This document shows positions 9,959-18,933 of a DNA stretch of 64,000 bases, one piece after another (positions within the stretch are counted from its first letter, which is position 1; every line of letters begins with the position of its first letter). This stretch comes from Cohnella endophytica (GTDB taxonomy: Bacteria > Bacillota > Bacilli > Paenibacillales > Paenibacillaceae), in NCBI RefSeq assembly GCF_003628305.1, contig NZ_RBZM01000005.1, positions 310,001 to 374,000 of the forward strand, given 5' to 3'. Position numbers and translations under genes: made by a program. The notes below the pieces were generated by a model. It worked only from the letters and a program-made list of their open reading frames with translations, had not been told where the DNA came from and ran no database searches.

Positions 9959-11107
9959 ATGACCACAACGACGAAAGCAAACGCGATAACGGCAAGGGAA
10001 GTAACGAGAGCGATTATCGAGAGCAAGCCTCTATTTATACTCGACGTTCGCAACACGTCCGATTACGACGATTGGAAAATCGAAGGCGGAATCGTGGGTA
10101 GCCTAAACGTTCCTTACTTCGATCTGATCGACGGCGTCGAGGAAGTGTTGCCTAAGCTTCCGAAAGACCGCGACATTCTCGTCGTCTGCGCGAAGGAAGG
10201 CTCGTCTATATTTGTGGCGGAGCAGCTTGGAGAAGCCGGCATCGAAGGCGTACGTTATCTCCAAGGCGGCATGAAAGCTTGGAGCGAATACTTGGAGCCG
10301 GTTAAGGTCGGCGACCTGAAGGACGGCGGCGAACTGTACCAGTTCGTACGGATGGGTAAAGGTTGCTTGTCCTATATGGTAGTGTCCGAAGGCGAAGCGG
10401 CCGTCGTCGATACGCTGAGGATGACCGACGTGTTCGAAAAATTCGCGAAGTCCAAAGGCGCGGTCATCAAGCATACGCTTGACACGCACTTGCACGCGGA
10501 TCATATTTCCGGCGGACGCAAGCTCGCCGAGCAGAGCGGAGGAACGTACTGGCTACCGCCCAAGGACGCCGACGAAGTCGTATTCGAATATCATCCGCTT
10601 GACGAACAAAGCCGGATCACGGTCGGACGCACGGAGCTTTCCATTCGTCCTGTATACTCCCCGGGGCATACGATCGGCAGCACCTCGATCGTCATCGACA
10701 ATCAATATTTGCTGAGCGGCGACATTTTATTCGTCGAATCGATCGGCCGACCCGATCTTGCGGGCAACGCCGGCTCTTGGGCCGACGACTTGAGAAAAAC
10801 GTTGTATTCGACGTACAAAGAGCTTTCCGGCGATTTGCTCGTGCTGCCTGCCCATTTCGGCAAGACGAGCGAGCTGGGAGAAGGCGGCCGGGTAGCGGCT
10901 CGCCTGGGTGATCTGTACGAGTCGAATCCGGGACTTAACATCGCAAGCGACGAAGAGTTCAGGAAGACGGTCACGACGAATTTGCCGTCGCAGCCGAACG
11001 CTTATCAAGAGATCAGACAGACGAACATGGGCCGCATCGTGCCGAACGACGACGAGCAACGCGACATGGAAATCGGACCGAACCGCTGCGCGGTTCACGA
11101 CAAATAA
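9959..11107 (+). CDS. Rhodanese-persulfide dioxygenase fusion (CstB-like, reversed order)
   Basis: The protein has 382 residues when begun at the ATG at 9959, which follows AAGGAGGAG. An earlier in-frame ATG at 9929 would overlap the previous gene and is less likely. Residues 8-112 are a rhodanese with Cys77 (CAKEGSS loop). Residues 120-330 are a metallo-beta-lactamase-fold dioxygenase of the ETHE1 type, with HxHxDH at 177-182, PGHT with His237 and SGD with Asp255. The fold would bind one iron and oxidise glutathione, bacillithiol or CoA persulfide to sulfite. In S. aureus CstB, by contrast, the dioxygenase is N-terminal. Family knowledge supports the activity, but the natural thiol substrate cannot be read from sequence. 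Confidence 0.92.
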   Translation: MTTTTKANAITAREVTRAIIESKPLFILDVRNTSDYDDWKIEGGIVGSLNVPYFDLIDGVEEVLPKLPKDRDILVVCAKEGSSIFVAEQLGEAGIEGVRYLQGGMKAWSEYLEPVKVGDLKDGGELYQFVRMGKGCLSYMVVSEGEAAVVDTLRMTDVFEKFAKSKGAVIKHTLDTHLHADHISGGRKLAEQSGGTYWLPPKDADEVVFEYHPLDEQSRITVGRTELSIRPVYSPGHTIGSTSIVIDNQYLLSGDILFVESIGRPDLAGNAGSWADDLRKTLYSTYKELSGDLLVLPAHFGKTSELGEGGRVAARLGDLYESNPGLNIASDEEFRKTVTTNLPSQPNAYQEIRQTNMGRIVPNDDEQRDMEIGPNRCAVHDK

Positions 11108-11121
11108 GGAGGACGAAAACA

Positions 11122-11349
11122 ATGAAAATCGATGTACAAGTAGACGCGAAAGGGCTAGCGTGCCCGATGCCGATCGTAAGAGGGAAAAAGGCGCTGGACG
11201 CCATGCAATCGGGACAATTCATGGAGCTTTTCGCTACGGACAAAGGTGCTTTGAACGATTTTCAAGCTTGGGTGAAATCGTCGAAGAACGAATGGGTTTC
11301 GCATGAAGAGAAAGACGGCGTGCACAGGTTTGTCATCAAGAAAGGGTAA
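11122..11349 (+). CDS. TusA-like sulfur carrier protein
   Basis: A 75-residue TusA/SirA-fold protein with the CPMP motif and reactive Cys14. It is very similar to the TusA half of the fusion encoded at 9387, sharing the [10 protein letters not shown] block. It probably accepts sulfane sulfur from the rhodaneses of the operon and hands it to the dioxygenase or other acceptors. AAGGAGG lies 10 bp before the ATG. Confidence 0.92.
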   Translation: MKIDVQVDAKGLACPMPIVRGKKALDAMQSGQFMELFATDKGALNDFQAWVKSSKNEWVSHEEKDGVHRFVIKKG

Positions 11350-11395
11350 GCGGAGGTCAAGTCTTCCGCTATCACACAAGGGGGAATAGCGCGTC

Positions 11396-12184
11396 ATGCA
11401 TATGGAGTTCGGTTTAATCGTTCTGTTGTTCGCGATCGGATTCATAGGTTCGATGATTTCGGGCATGGTCGGCATCGGGGGTTCGATCATTAAATATCCG
11501 ATGCTGCTCTACATTCCACCCGCTTTCGGCTTCATTGCGTATACCGCGCAGGAAGTATCGGCCATTAGCGCCGTGCAAGTGTTTTTCGCCACGCTGTCCG
11601 GCATGTTCGCCTTCCGCAAGGGAGGGCTCATCAACGGCAAGCTTGTCCTGTACATGGGCGTGGCGATCGTGATCGGCAGCTTCGCGGGCGGCTACGGCTC
11701 CAAGTTCCTGTCCGACTCCGCGATCAATTTGACTTATGCGATCCTTGCGCTGATCGCCGCGATCATGATGTTCCTTCCGAAAAAAGGCAAGGACAACGGC
11801 GACTATAGCAAGCTCGAATTTAACAAGGTCGTTGCGTTCGCATTAGCCGGCATTATCGGCATCGTCTCCGGGATCGTTGGAGCCGCAGGGGCGTTCATCA
11901 CCGTTCCGGTTATGCTCGTCATCCTGAAAATTCCGACGCGGGTAGCGATCGCTTCGTCTCTGGCCATAACGTTCATCTCGTCGATCGGGACGACCGCCGG
12001 CAAGGTCATGGGCGGACACATCCTGGTCGACCCATCGATCATCATGGTTATCGCGAGCTTGATTGCGGCTCCGCTAGGAGCAATGATCAGCAAAAAAATG
12101 AACACGAAGGCGCTGCAATGGATTCTGATCGCGCTGATCGTAGCAACAGTCGTAAAAATATGGCTCGATATTTTATCTAAATAA
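11396..12184 (+). CDS. TauE/SafE family sulfite or organosulfonate exporter
   Basis: A 262-residue integral membrane protein with about eight hydrophobic segments. Two related halves are visible, each with a glycine-rich GxVGxGG or GIVGAAGAF motif (near residues 22 and 157), as is usual for TauE/SafE (DUF81). Placed after the persulfide dioxygenase, it most likely exports the sulfite that enzyme makes. A tauE gene likewise accompanies cstR in S. aureus. Either the ATG at 11396 or the one two codons later could be the start. Confidence 0.87.
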   Translation: MHMEFGLIVLLFAIGFIGSMISGMVGIGGSIIKYPMLLYIPPAFGFIAYTAQEVSAISAVQVFFATLSGMFAFRKGGLINGKLVLYMGVAIVIGSFAGGYGSKFLSDSAINLTYAILALIAAIMMFLPKKGKDNGDYSKLEFNKVVAFALAGIIGIVSGIVGAAGAFITVPVMLVILKIPTRVAIASSLAITFISSIGTTAGKVMGGHILVDPSIIMVIASLIAAPLGAMISKKMNTKALQWILIALIVATVVKIWLDILSK

Positions 12185-12205
12185 GATTAGGGAGGATGCA
12201 ACGAA

Positions 12206-12682
12206 ATGGAAAGAGAAAAATCGACGATCGTCCTGTTCAGCGGCGATTTGGACAAAGCGATAGCGGCGTTCATTATCGCGAACGGGGCGGCTGCATACGA
12301 TCACGACGTGACGATCTTCTTCACCTTCTGGGGATTGAACACGATGCGTAAGGAAGAAGTCGTGAAAACGAATAAAGGCATGCTCGAGAAAATGTTCGGC
12401 TGGATGATGCCGAGAGGAGCGAACAAGCTCGGCTTGTCCAACATGAATATGCTCGGGATGGGTCCGAAAATGATCAAGCACGTTTTAAAGAAACATAATG
12501 CGCTGACCTTACCTCAGTTGATCGAGCTCGCGCAAGAGCAAGGCGTCAAGCTCGTGGCGTGCACGATGACGATGGATTTGCTCGGGTTGCAGCAGGAAGA
12601 GCTGATCGACGGCATGGAATACGCGGGCGTAGCCGCTTATCTCGGAGACGCGACGAATGCGAAAGTGAACTTGTTTATCTAA
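12206..12682 (+). CDS. DsrE/DsrF-like (DsrE2) sulfur relay protein
   Basis: A 158-residue DsrE-fold protein with a single likely sulfur-binding cysteine, Cys119 in the motif VACTMTMDLLG, typical of the DsrE2 group often found beside TusA and rhodanese. A Met-rich middle stretch (residues 58-90) is also characteristic. It probably exchanges persulfide sulfur with TusA. The start ATG follows GGGAGG. This is the last gene before the second CstR-type operator. Confidence 0.88.
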   Translation: MEREKSTIVLFSGDLDKAIAAFIIANGAAAYDHDVTIFFTFWGLNTMRKEEVVKTNKGMLEKMFGWMMPRGANKLGLSNMNMLGMGPKMIKHVLKKHNALTLPQLIELAQEQGVKLVACTMTMDLLGLQQEELIDGMEYAGVAAYLGDATNAKVNLFI

Positions 12683-12719
12683 AGGCGGAAGATGCACGTC
12701 CTTATTTTTTGGTCTATAC

Positions 12720-12737
12720 TATACCTATCTAGGTATA
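12720..12737. promoter_or_regulatory. CstR-type operator before cstR
   Basis: TATACCTATCTAGGTATA is a perfect palindrome around a 4-base spacer, matching the geometry of the site at 9009. It lies 34 bp before the cstR start and overlaps the TA-rich stretch expected to hold its promoter. It points to autoregulation and an internal promoter. Confidence 0.7.
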
Positions 12738-12771
12738 TAAAACGATAACGACGCAAGGAGGCGGAGCGAGA

Positions 12772-13038
12772 ATGGCGTACGAATACAACGATGAGATCAA
12801 AAAACGGCTGCGGAGGTTGGAAGGTCAAGTTCGAGGCGTACTGCGGCTGATGGAAGAACGCAAAGACTGCAAAGATGTCATTACCCAGTTATCCGCCGTT
12901 CGCAGCGCGGCCGACAAAGCGATCGCGACCATCGTGGCCGAAAATTTGGAACAGTGCATCATCGAAGAAAATCAAACGGGCGGGGATACGAAACGGATGG
13001 TCAAACAAGCGATCGAGCTTCTCGTTAAAAGTCGCTGA
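12772..13038 (+). CDS. cstR: CsoR-family persulfide-sensing repressor CstR
   Basis: An 88-residue all-helical DUF156 protein. Copper sensors of this family use a Cys-His-Cys set. Here the first and last cysteines are present (Cys33 and Cys62), but the histidine position is Asn58. That matches CstR, which senses persulfides by forming a di- or trisulfide between the two cysteines. The GQVRGV motif at residues 18-23 is the conserved DNA-binding region. Palindromes resembling CstR operators lie before this gene and before the operon at 9054. AAGGAGG precedes the ATG. Confidence 0.9.
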   Translation: MAYEYNDEIKKRLRRLEGQVRGVLRLMEERKDCKDVITQLSAVRSAADKAIATIVAENLEQCIIEENQTGGDTKRMVKQAIELLVKSR

Positions 13039-13081
13039 CGATTTCGGTATCCGCGAATGAAGACGAAGGGAGATGCGCACG

Positions 13082-13468
13082 ATGAATACGACAACCGTTG
13101 TCGGTCTTTTGCTAATCGTCGCGATCGCGATGCTCATCGTTCGCGGACGCAAATCCGCGGGCGGTATGGCGAACTATACCGCCGAGCAATTCGGCGATAA
13201 GTTGAGGGAAAAGCCAGAACCGATGCTCGTCGACGTTCGCGAGCCGGCGGAATTCCACTCAGGCCATTTGCCGGGGGCTGTGAATTTGCCTCTGTCGGGA
13301 TTGAAGGGCTATCTTAGCAAGTTGCCCAAGGATCAAGAAATTTTACTGTATTGCCGTAGCGGAATGAGAAGCAAGCGGGCGGGTTCGATCATTCGCGGTT
13401 ACGGAATCGAGAAGATCGGCCACCTGCAAGGCGGCATTGTCTCATGGTCGGGCAAGCTGATTCGGTAA
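13082..13468 (+). CDS. Membrane-anchored rhodanese
   Basis: A 128-residue protein. Residues 5-20 form one hydrophobic segment followed by RGRK, giving an N-in membrane anchor. Residues 32-128 are a rhodanese with loop CRSGMR and catalytic Cys91. The ATG at 13082 is chosen because AAGGGAG ends 9 bp before it, while an in-frame ATG at 13073 overlaps that site. It lies in the cstR transcription unit and may take sulfane sulfur at the inner membrane face. Confidence 0.88.
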   Translation: MNTTTVVGLLLIVAIAMLIVRGRKSAGGMANYTAEQFGDKLREKPEPMLVDVREPAEFHSGHLPGAVNLPLSGLKGYLSKLPKDQEILLYCRSGMRSKRAGSIIRGYGIEKIGHLQGGIVSWSGKLIR

Positions 13469-13491
13469 CGCGATGGGAGGACATATGCCGC

Positions 13492-13884
13492 ATGGAATTT
13501 CATTACACCGTCGAATCCAGCCAAAGCTTGGACGACACGATTGTCATGCTTGAACGCGAGCTTGCGGAGCGGAAATTCGGCGTACTCTGGCATTTCGACC
13601 TCGCGGCGAAGCTGCGGGAGAAAGGGCAAGCGATCGCGGGAGAGTATAGAGTGTTGGAAGTGTGCAATCCCGCGGAAGCGGCGAACATTCTCGGGTTGAA
13701 CGAGCTTGCGGGTTATTTCCTGCCTTGCAAGATCGTCGTTTACGGGATCGAAGGGAAGACCCGCATCGGTTTACCGAAGCCGACAGTGCTCATCGGGGTG
13801 CTGGGAGACGACGCTTTGAAGTCGATCGCGGATCACGTCGAAGCGACTTTAGTGGAAGCGATAGATCGTTGCGTAGCGCAATAG
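13492..13884 (+). CDS. DUF302 family protein
   Basis: A 130-residue DUF302 protein, recognised from the N-terminal SLDDTIVMLERELAERKFGV helix pair and the E(V/L)CNP motif near residue 58 followed by LPCKIVVY near residue 76. The biochemical role of the family is unknown, but it often sits in sulfur or redox gene clusters, as here. Two cysteines (in CNP and LPCK) might be redox-active. The start at 13492 follows GGGAGG. An upstream in-frame start would overlap the rhodanese gene. A terminator follows. Confidence 0.82.
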   Translation: MEFHYTVESSQSLDDTIVMLERELAERKFGVLWHFDLAAKLREKGQAIAGEYRVLEVCNPAEAANILGLNELAGYFLPCKIVVYGIEGKTRIGLPKPTVLIGVLGDDALKSIADHVEATLVEAIDRCVAQ

Positions 13885-13926
13885 ATTAATGTAATGGGTA
13901 GAGAAACGGCCTGAATAAACGTTTGT

Positions 13927-13961
13927 AAGCCCCGCGCGACGGATTGTCGAGCGGGGCTTTT
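13927..13961 (+). terminator. Terminator of the persulfide island
   Basis: AAGCCCCGC pairs with GCGGGGCTT, with inner GAC/GTC pairing, and runs into TTTT at 13958-13961. Confidence 0.8.
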
Positions 13962-14063
13962 CCCGTGCCCGAAGCGCAAAGGAATTGAGGCGGGATGGTT
14001 GCGCTCGGGGAATGAGCATGATACAACATAGAATACGAAGATTTACTGTTGGGAGTGGAGAAG

Positions 14064-16415
14064 GTGCAGAACGAATCGATTACGCCTCGCGAAGAAGAGG
14101 AGATGAGGCTGCTCGTCGTGCTCGAGCAGGTCGGCAAGCGGATGCGCAAGGAGCTGGCCTTACTCGGAGATCGCCGGGAAGACGTCGTCGGGTTCCGCCA
14201 AGAATTCTGGGATGACGTGCGGATGAATTTCTCCGATTCGACGGAAGTCGGCGAGACGTGGAGCAGCATCATGCAACAGGTTGAATTGCTGGCGGAACGC
14301 GAGCGAAGCCATAAGGTCGCATCCGAAGCGGTCGAGCGATTAACCAAGCAGTTCGATTCTCCGTATTTCGCGCGAATCGACTTCGCGGAGCAAGGCTCCG
14401 GCCCGGAAGTCATCTATATCGGACGTTCTTCCTTAGTAGGCGAAGACGGAGATACCTTCTACGTGTACGATTGGCGCGCTCCGATCTCCAGTCTGTTCTA
14501 TGACCACGAACCGGGTCCCGCCGCGTATCGCATCCCGGACGGGGAGATGAAAGGCGAGCTCTTGCTAAAACGTCAATTCGTTATACGAGGCGGGCAACTC
14601 AAGCATATGTTCGATACTTCGGAGACGGTTGGGGACGAAATTCTGCAAGCCGTCTTGTCCGAGGGCTCGGATACGTCGATGAAGAGCATCGTAGCCACGA
14701 TTCAGAAGGAGCAGAACGGAATCATTCGGGACGAGAAGCATAAGCTGCTCGTCGTGCAAGGCGCCGCGGGTAGCGGCAAGACGTCCGCGGCGCTGCAACG
14801 GGTCGCTTATTTGTTATATCGTTTCCGCGAAACGTTAGGGCCGGACCAGATTATTTTGTTCTCTCCGAATCCGGTGTTCAAAGGATATATATCGCGCGTA
14901 TTGCCCGATCTAGGGGAAGCCAACATGCGTCAGATGACGTTCCGCGAGTTGATCGAGGCACGTCTCGGGCGGCGTTACGAGGTCGAGGACTTGTTCGCTC
15001 AGACGGAAGCGCTGGCCGCCGCGGAAGGGACTCCCGAAGGGGAAGCGCGCGAGCGTTCGGTCCGATACAAGGGTTCCGAGCACTTCTTCATTACGGTCGA
15101 AAGGTATTTGAAACGGCTCGAGCAAGAGGGAGTCCGATTTCGCCCGTTAAGATTCCGCGCGATGACGATCGCCTCCGCCGCGGAAATATCCGAGCAATTT
15201 TACGGGATCCGCGCTTCGGACGGTTTCGGCACGAGGGCGGCGACCGTTAGGAGATGGCTTCTGGAACGGATTCGACAGTGGGTAGATTCGCAGATCGGCG
15301 AAGCCTGGGTGGAAGAAGCGGCCGAACTCGTCGACGGCGAGGATATTCAGCGTGCCTACGTAGACGTTCGTCGTCGCGGCGGGTTCCATGACGAGGCTTT
15401 CGACGATGAAGAACAGATGGGAGAACGTCTTCGCAGGCGGGTTGCCGAAGATGCCGTCGCTCCGCTGGTCAAGGCGGTTAAGAGTTATCGGTTTATCGAT
15501 GCGGTCGCGATCTATCGGGAGTTATTCGAGAGCCGTTCGCTGTTCGCTTCATGCTCTCCGGACGGGAAGCTGCCGCAAGGATGGGAATGGATGCTGCAAC
15601 GAATCGAAGATACGATCGGACGCAAAACGATGGATCATGAGGACGCGACTCCGCTTATGTATATTTCGGAGGCGATGGAAGGCTTCCGCAAGGTAGAGGG
15701 AGACATCCAGTACGTATTCGTGGACGAAGCGCAGGATTACTCGCCCTTCCAAGCGGCTTATTTGCGTCGCCGGTATCCGAGGGCAAGATTAACGGTGCTT
15801 GGCGATTTCAATCAAGCAATCTACGTCCAGTCCCAAGAAAGCGGCGGCTTCGGGGGATGGACCCGTCTTATGTCTCCGGAAGTGACGTCCGTGCTGCGGC
15901 TGACAACGAGTTATCGTTCCACGGAGGAGATCGTGGAGTATACTAAAGGTATTCTGGCACCGGAAGACGCGGCAAGCATTACGCCGTTTCATCGTAGCGG
16001 GGAATCGCCGATCGTCGTGGCTTGCGACGATGGCGGCCGATTAGGCGAACGGATTGCGCTCGATATCGAGGAGATGCTGGGTCGCGGTTACGGCACGATC
16101 GGCGTCATTACGAAGACGGCGCACGAAACCGGCAATGCCGTGGCGCTGTTGAAAGAGCGATTGCCCGACGAAGTGCCCGTCACGCTCATTACGGGAGGCG
16201 CCGCGGAATTGCCGAAAGGCGTGTCCGTGTTGCCGTCCTATTTGGCGAAGGGTATCGAATTCGACGCCGTGCTCGTCTGGGATGCTTCCGAGGCGCGTTA
16301 CGGCAAAGAAAAGGATCGTAAACTGCTGTACACGGTTTGTACGCGAGCCTTGCACGTCCTGCGCATTTATTATACTGGCGAAGTCTCAAGTTGGCTTCCC
16401 CGGCAAGGGGGTTGA
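14064..16415 (+). CDS. helD: RNA polymerase recycling motor HelD (UvrD-like ATPase)
   Basis: About 783 residues. HelD enters the RNA polymerase channels and uses ATP to release stalled or post-termination complexes. An N-terminal coiled-coil arm (residues 1-100) is followed by the ATPase with Walker A GAAGSGKTS near residue 235, the DEAQDYSPFQ Walker B/motif II near residue 555, and motif VI-like residues near the end (YTVCTRALHVL). The length fits the B. subtilis protein. GTG at 14064 is favoured because GGGAG lies 8 bp upstream. TTG at 14049 and GTG at 14055 are other in-frame choices. It overlaps no neighbour and is 3 bp from recQ. Confidence 0.9.
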   Translation: MQNESITPREEEEMRLLVVLEQVGKRMRKELALLGDRREDVVGFRQEFWDDVRMNFSDSTEVGETWSSIMQQVELLAERERSHKVASEAVERLTKQFDSPYFARIDFAEQGSGPEVIYIGRSSLVGEDGDTFYVYDWRAPISSLFYDHEPGPAAYRIPDGEMKGELLLKRQFVIRGGQLKHMFDTSETVGDEILQAVLSEGSDTSMKSIVATIQKEQNGIIRDEKHKLLVVQGAAGSGKTSAALQRVAYLLYRFRETLGPDQIILFSPNPVFKGYISRVLPDLGEANMRQMTFRELIEARLGRRYEVEDLFAQTEALAAAEGTPEGEARERSVRYKGSEHFFITVERYLKRLEQEGVRFRPLRFRAMTIASAAEISEQFYGIRASDGFGTRAATVRRWLLERIRQWVDSQIGEAWVEEAAELVDGEDIQRAYVDVRRRGGFHDEAFDDEEQMGERLRRRVAEDAVAPLVKAVKSYRFIDAVAIYRELFESRSLFASCSPDGKLPQGWEWMLQRIEDTIGRKTMDHEDATPLMYISEAMEGFRKVEGDIQYVFVDEAQDYSPFQAAYLRRRYPRARLTVLGDFNQAIYVQSQESGGFGGWTRLMSPEVTSVLRLTTSYRSTEEIVEYTKGILAPEDAASITPFHRSGESPIVVACDDGGRLGERIALDIEEMLGRGYGTIGVITKTAHETGNAVALLKERLPDEVPVTLITGGAAELPKGVSVLPSYLAKGIEFDAVLVWDASEARYGKEKDRKLLYTVCTRALHVLRIYYTGEVSSWLPRQGG

Positions 16416-16418
16416 CGG

Positions 16419-18242
16419 ATGAATCCGGCGGCTATAGAAGCCTTAAAGACATATTACGGTTACGACCGATTTCGAACGGGACAGAATACGCTGATCGAAG
16501 CGATAATGTCCGGCAAAGACGTACTGGGGATCATGCCTACCGGAGCGGGCAAATCGATTTGTTATCAAATTCCGGCTATTCTGCTTCCCGGAGTTACGCT
16601 CGTCGTTTCCCCGCTTATCTCGCTTATGAAGGACCAAGTGGATGCGCTGAATTCCGCCGGCATCGAGGCTACATTCATTAATAGCTCTTTGTCGGTCAAA
16701 GAAACGAACGAGCGGATGCGCAACGTTGCGGCCGGCCATTACAAGCTGCTGTACGTCGCCCCGGAACGGCTCGAATCGGAATACTTCCGCGAGCTCGTGC
16801 GCAAGCTCGAAGTCCCGCTTATCGCGGTAGACGAAGCGCACTGCGTATCCCAATGGGGGCATGATTTCCGTCCTAGTTACATGACGATTACGAGATTGCT
16901 CAGAGATATCGAACCGAGACCGGTCATGGCCGCTTTCACGGCGACAGCCACGGACGTTGTAAAGGACGATATCGTTGAGCGGCTGAGGTTGCGTGAGCCC
17001 GTTAGGGTGACGACCGGTTACGCCCGGGACAATCTATCGCTGTCCGTCGTCAAGAATGCCGACAAGCGGGATTACGTTGCGCGCTTCATCCGTGAACATA
17101 AGGATCAGGCGGGCATCATCTACGCGTCGACCCGTCGCGAGGTGGAGAGCGTGTATTCGTTCGTCCGTTCGTTAGGGGTTCCGGTCGGGAAGTATCATGC
17201 CGGACTTCCGGAAGAGGAGCGGGCGATTACTCAGGATGCGTTCCAGAAGGACGATCTTCAAATCATCGTCGCGACGAACGCGTTCGGGATGGGGATCGAC
17301 AAGTCCAACGTCCGCTTTGTCATCCATAACAATATGCCGAAAAACCTTGAGGCGTATTATCAGGAAGCCGGGAGGGCGGGCCGCGACGGAGATCCGGGCG
17401 AATGCGTGCTTCTATTCTCGCCGCAGGACGTCGTGACGCAGAAATTTTTCATCGATCAGAGCGAAGCGGGCGACGAAAGGAAAACGAACGATTATCGCCT
17501 GTTGAACGAGATGGTCCAGTATTCGCATACCGGGGAGTGCTTGCAGCAATCGATCGTTCGATACTTCGGCGAGGACAACGCGCAGCCTTGCGGAATGTGC
17601 GCCAACTGTACGGATACGCGCGAGCGGAGAGACGTTACGGGAGAGGCGAAGCTAGTCTTCGCCTGCATTTCCGAGATGAAGCAACGCTTCGGAGTTACGC
17701 TGACCGCCAAAGTTCTCCGTGGCGCCAACGATGCGAAAATACGCCAATTCAACTTCGACAGGTTGCGTTCGTACGGCATGTTGAAGCAGATTCCGGAGAA
17801 GCAGCTCACGCAGCTTATTCATGCGCTAGTAGCGGACGGTTATTTGCGAATGACGGATTCGGCTTACCCGGTCGTGCAATTGACGGAGAAGGTACTTGGC
17901 GTAATGCGAGGGGAAACCGAGGTTTACTACAAGGTCGAACCGGAACAAGCTCCCGTCTCGCGGAGCGGCAGTCGGTCTTCGAGATCGGGAGGCTCCGGCT
18001 CTTCGTCCGGAAGTGGTTATGTGGCCAATCCTGAGCTGTTCGACGAATTGAGAAGGCTGCGCAAGCGGATTGCCGACGATGCGAACCTGCCGCCGTTCGT
18101 TATTTTCCACGATGCGACTTTGCGGGAGATGTGCGACGCGATGCCGAAGACGGAACGCGCGATGAAGTCGGTTAAAGGAATCGGCGACGCAAAATACGAG
18201 AAGTATGGACGAGCCTTCCTGGAACTCATTCAACGTTATTAA
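16419..18242 (+). CDS. recQ: ATP-dependent DNA helicase RecQ
   Basis: A 607-residue 3'-5' DNA helicase for repair and recombination. Visible parts are Walker A PTGAGKS near residue 42, the DEAH box (VDEAHCVSQWGHDFRP) near residue 137, a zinc-binding RQC region with CxxxxxC-like cysteines ending in CGMCANC near residue 395, and a C-terminal HRDC domain (residues 530-607). A Ser/Gly-rich linker (residues 505-530) joins RQC to HRDC. The ATG follows AAGGGGG and the gene is probably co-transcribed with helD. Confidence 0.94.
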   Translation: MNPAAIEALKTYYGYDRFRTGQNTLIEAIMSGKDVLGIMPTGAGKSICYQIPAILLPGVTLVVSPLISLMKDQVDALNSAGIEATFINSSLSVKETNERMRNVAAGHYKLLYVAPERLESEYFRELVRKLEVPLIAVDEAHCVSQWGHDFRPSYMTITRLLRDIEPRPVMAAFTATATDVVKDDIVERLRLREPVRVTTGYARDNLSLSVVKNADKRDYVARFIREHKDQAGIIYASTRREVESVYSFVRSLGVPVGKYHAGLPEEERAITQDAFQKDDLQIIVATNAFGMGIDKSNVRFVIHNNMPKNLEAYYQEAGRAGRDGDPGECVLLFSPQDVVTQKFFIDQSEAGDERKTNDYRLLNEMVQYSHTGECLQQSIVRYFGEDNAQPCGMCANCTDTRERRDVTGEAKLVFACISEMKQRFGVTLTAKVLRGANDAKIRQFNFDRLRSYGMLKQIPEKQLTQLIHALVADGYLRMTDSAYPVVQLTEKVLGVMRGETEVYYKVEPEQAPVSRSGSRSSRSGGSGSSSGSGYVANPELFDELRRLRKRIADDANLPPFVIFHDATLREMCDAMPKTERAMKSVKGIGDAKYEKYGRAFLELIQRY

Positions 18243-18295
18243 AAAGAGAGCTGTCCCATCGGTCGACAACGACCAATGGAACAGCTCTCTTTTTT
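18241..18295. terminator. Bidirectional terminator between recQ and exonuclease
   Basis: AAAAAGAGAGCTGT pairs with ACAGCTCTCTTTTT, and the inner CCATCGGTCG pairs with CGACCAATGG around an ACAA loop. Both strands end in a T run, so it serves both convergent genes. Confidence 0.9.
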
Positions 18296-18304
18296 GAAAT
18301 GACC

Positions 18305-18913
18305 TCAAGCGTACTTGATCTCGACCGGCACGATATTCGCATGCTGGGGATACCACTTGGGAATCCCGAACTTCTTCATGTAACCGAGTACGTTGAGATG
18401 GTCGGCGACGCTTCGTTCCTCGTTCATCTTCTCGAGCAGCTTCCAGCAAGCGATAACATCGTTCAGAGATCGGTGGGCTCCGTCCAGGACGATGCCGTAA
18501 CGGTCGCACATTTCTTTGAGGTTATGCGGGTATGTATGGCGTTCGCGGGCGATCGTCAGCGTATCGAGAAACGAATTGGAAAAGGACCGGTTCGCTAACC
18601 TTAGCAAGGTGTGATGAAGAAAGCTTAAATCGAACATCGCGTTATGGGCGACGATAATGCTGTCTCCAAGCAATCGATTAAGAATCCGAAACGCGGTTTC
18701 TTCGTCCATTCCGTTTACGAGATCGCCGGAAGTAATTCCCGTTATTTCGGTAATCTTGGGAGGGAGGACGCCATCGAAGCGGATTAGCGTACTGAATTGA
18801 CTCACGATCTCTCCGCCATAGCAGCGAATGGCGGCCATCTCGATGACGCGGTCGCGCGATGGATCGAGTCCGCTAGTCTCGAAGTCGAGTACGGTTATGT
18901 TGTCTAGATTCAT
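18305..18913 (-). CDS. DnaQ-like 3'-5' exonuclease (DEDDh)
   Basis: A 202-residue single-domain exonuclease. Exo I is LDFETSG (Asp9 and Glu11), exo II is HNAMFDLSFL near residue 90, and exo III is HRSLNDV near residue 147, giving the DEDDh set. It resembles the PolC/DnaQ proofreading domain and stand-alone family members used in repair. The ATG at 18913 is preferred because AAGGAGG precedes it. The frame is open further upstream into the next gene, but there without a ribosome site. Confidence 0.87.
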   Translation of the reverse strand: MNLDNITVLDFETSGLDPSRDRVIEMAAIRCYGGEIVSQFSTLIRFDGVLPPKITEITGITSGDLVNGMDEETAFRILNRLLGDSIIVAHNAMFDLSFLHHTLLRLANRSFSNSFLDTLTIARERHTYPHNLKEMCDRYGIVLDGAHRSLNDVIACWKLLEKMNEERSVADHLNVLGYMKKFGIPKWYPQHANIVPVEIKYA

Positions 18914-18933
18914 GGGATGATGCCTCCTTGAAG

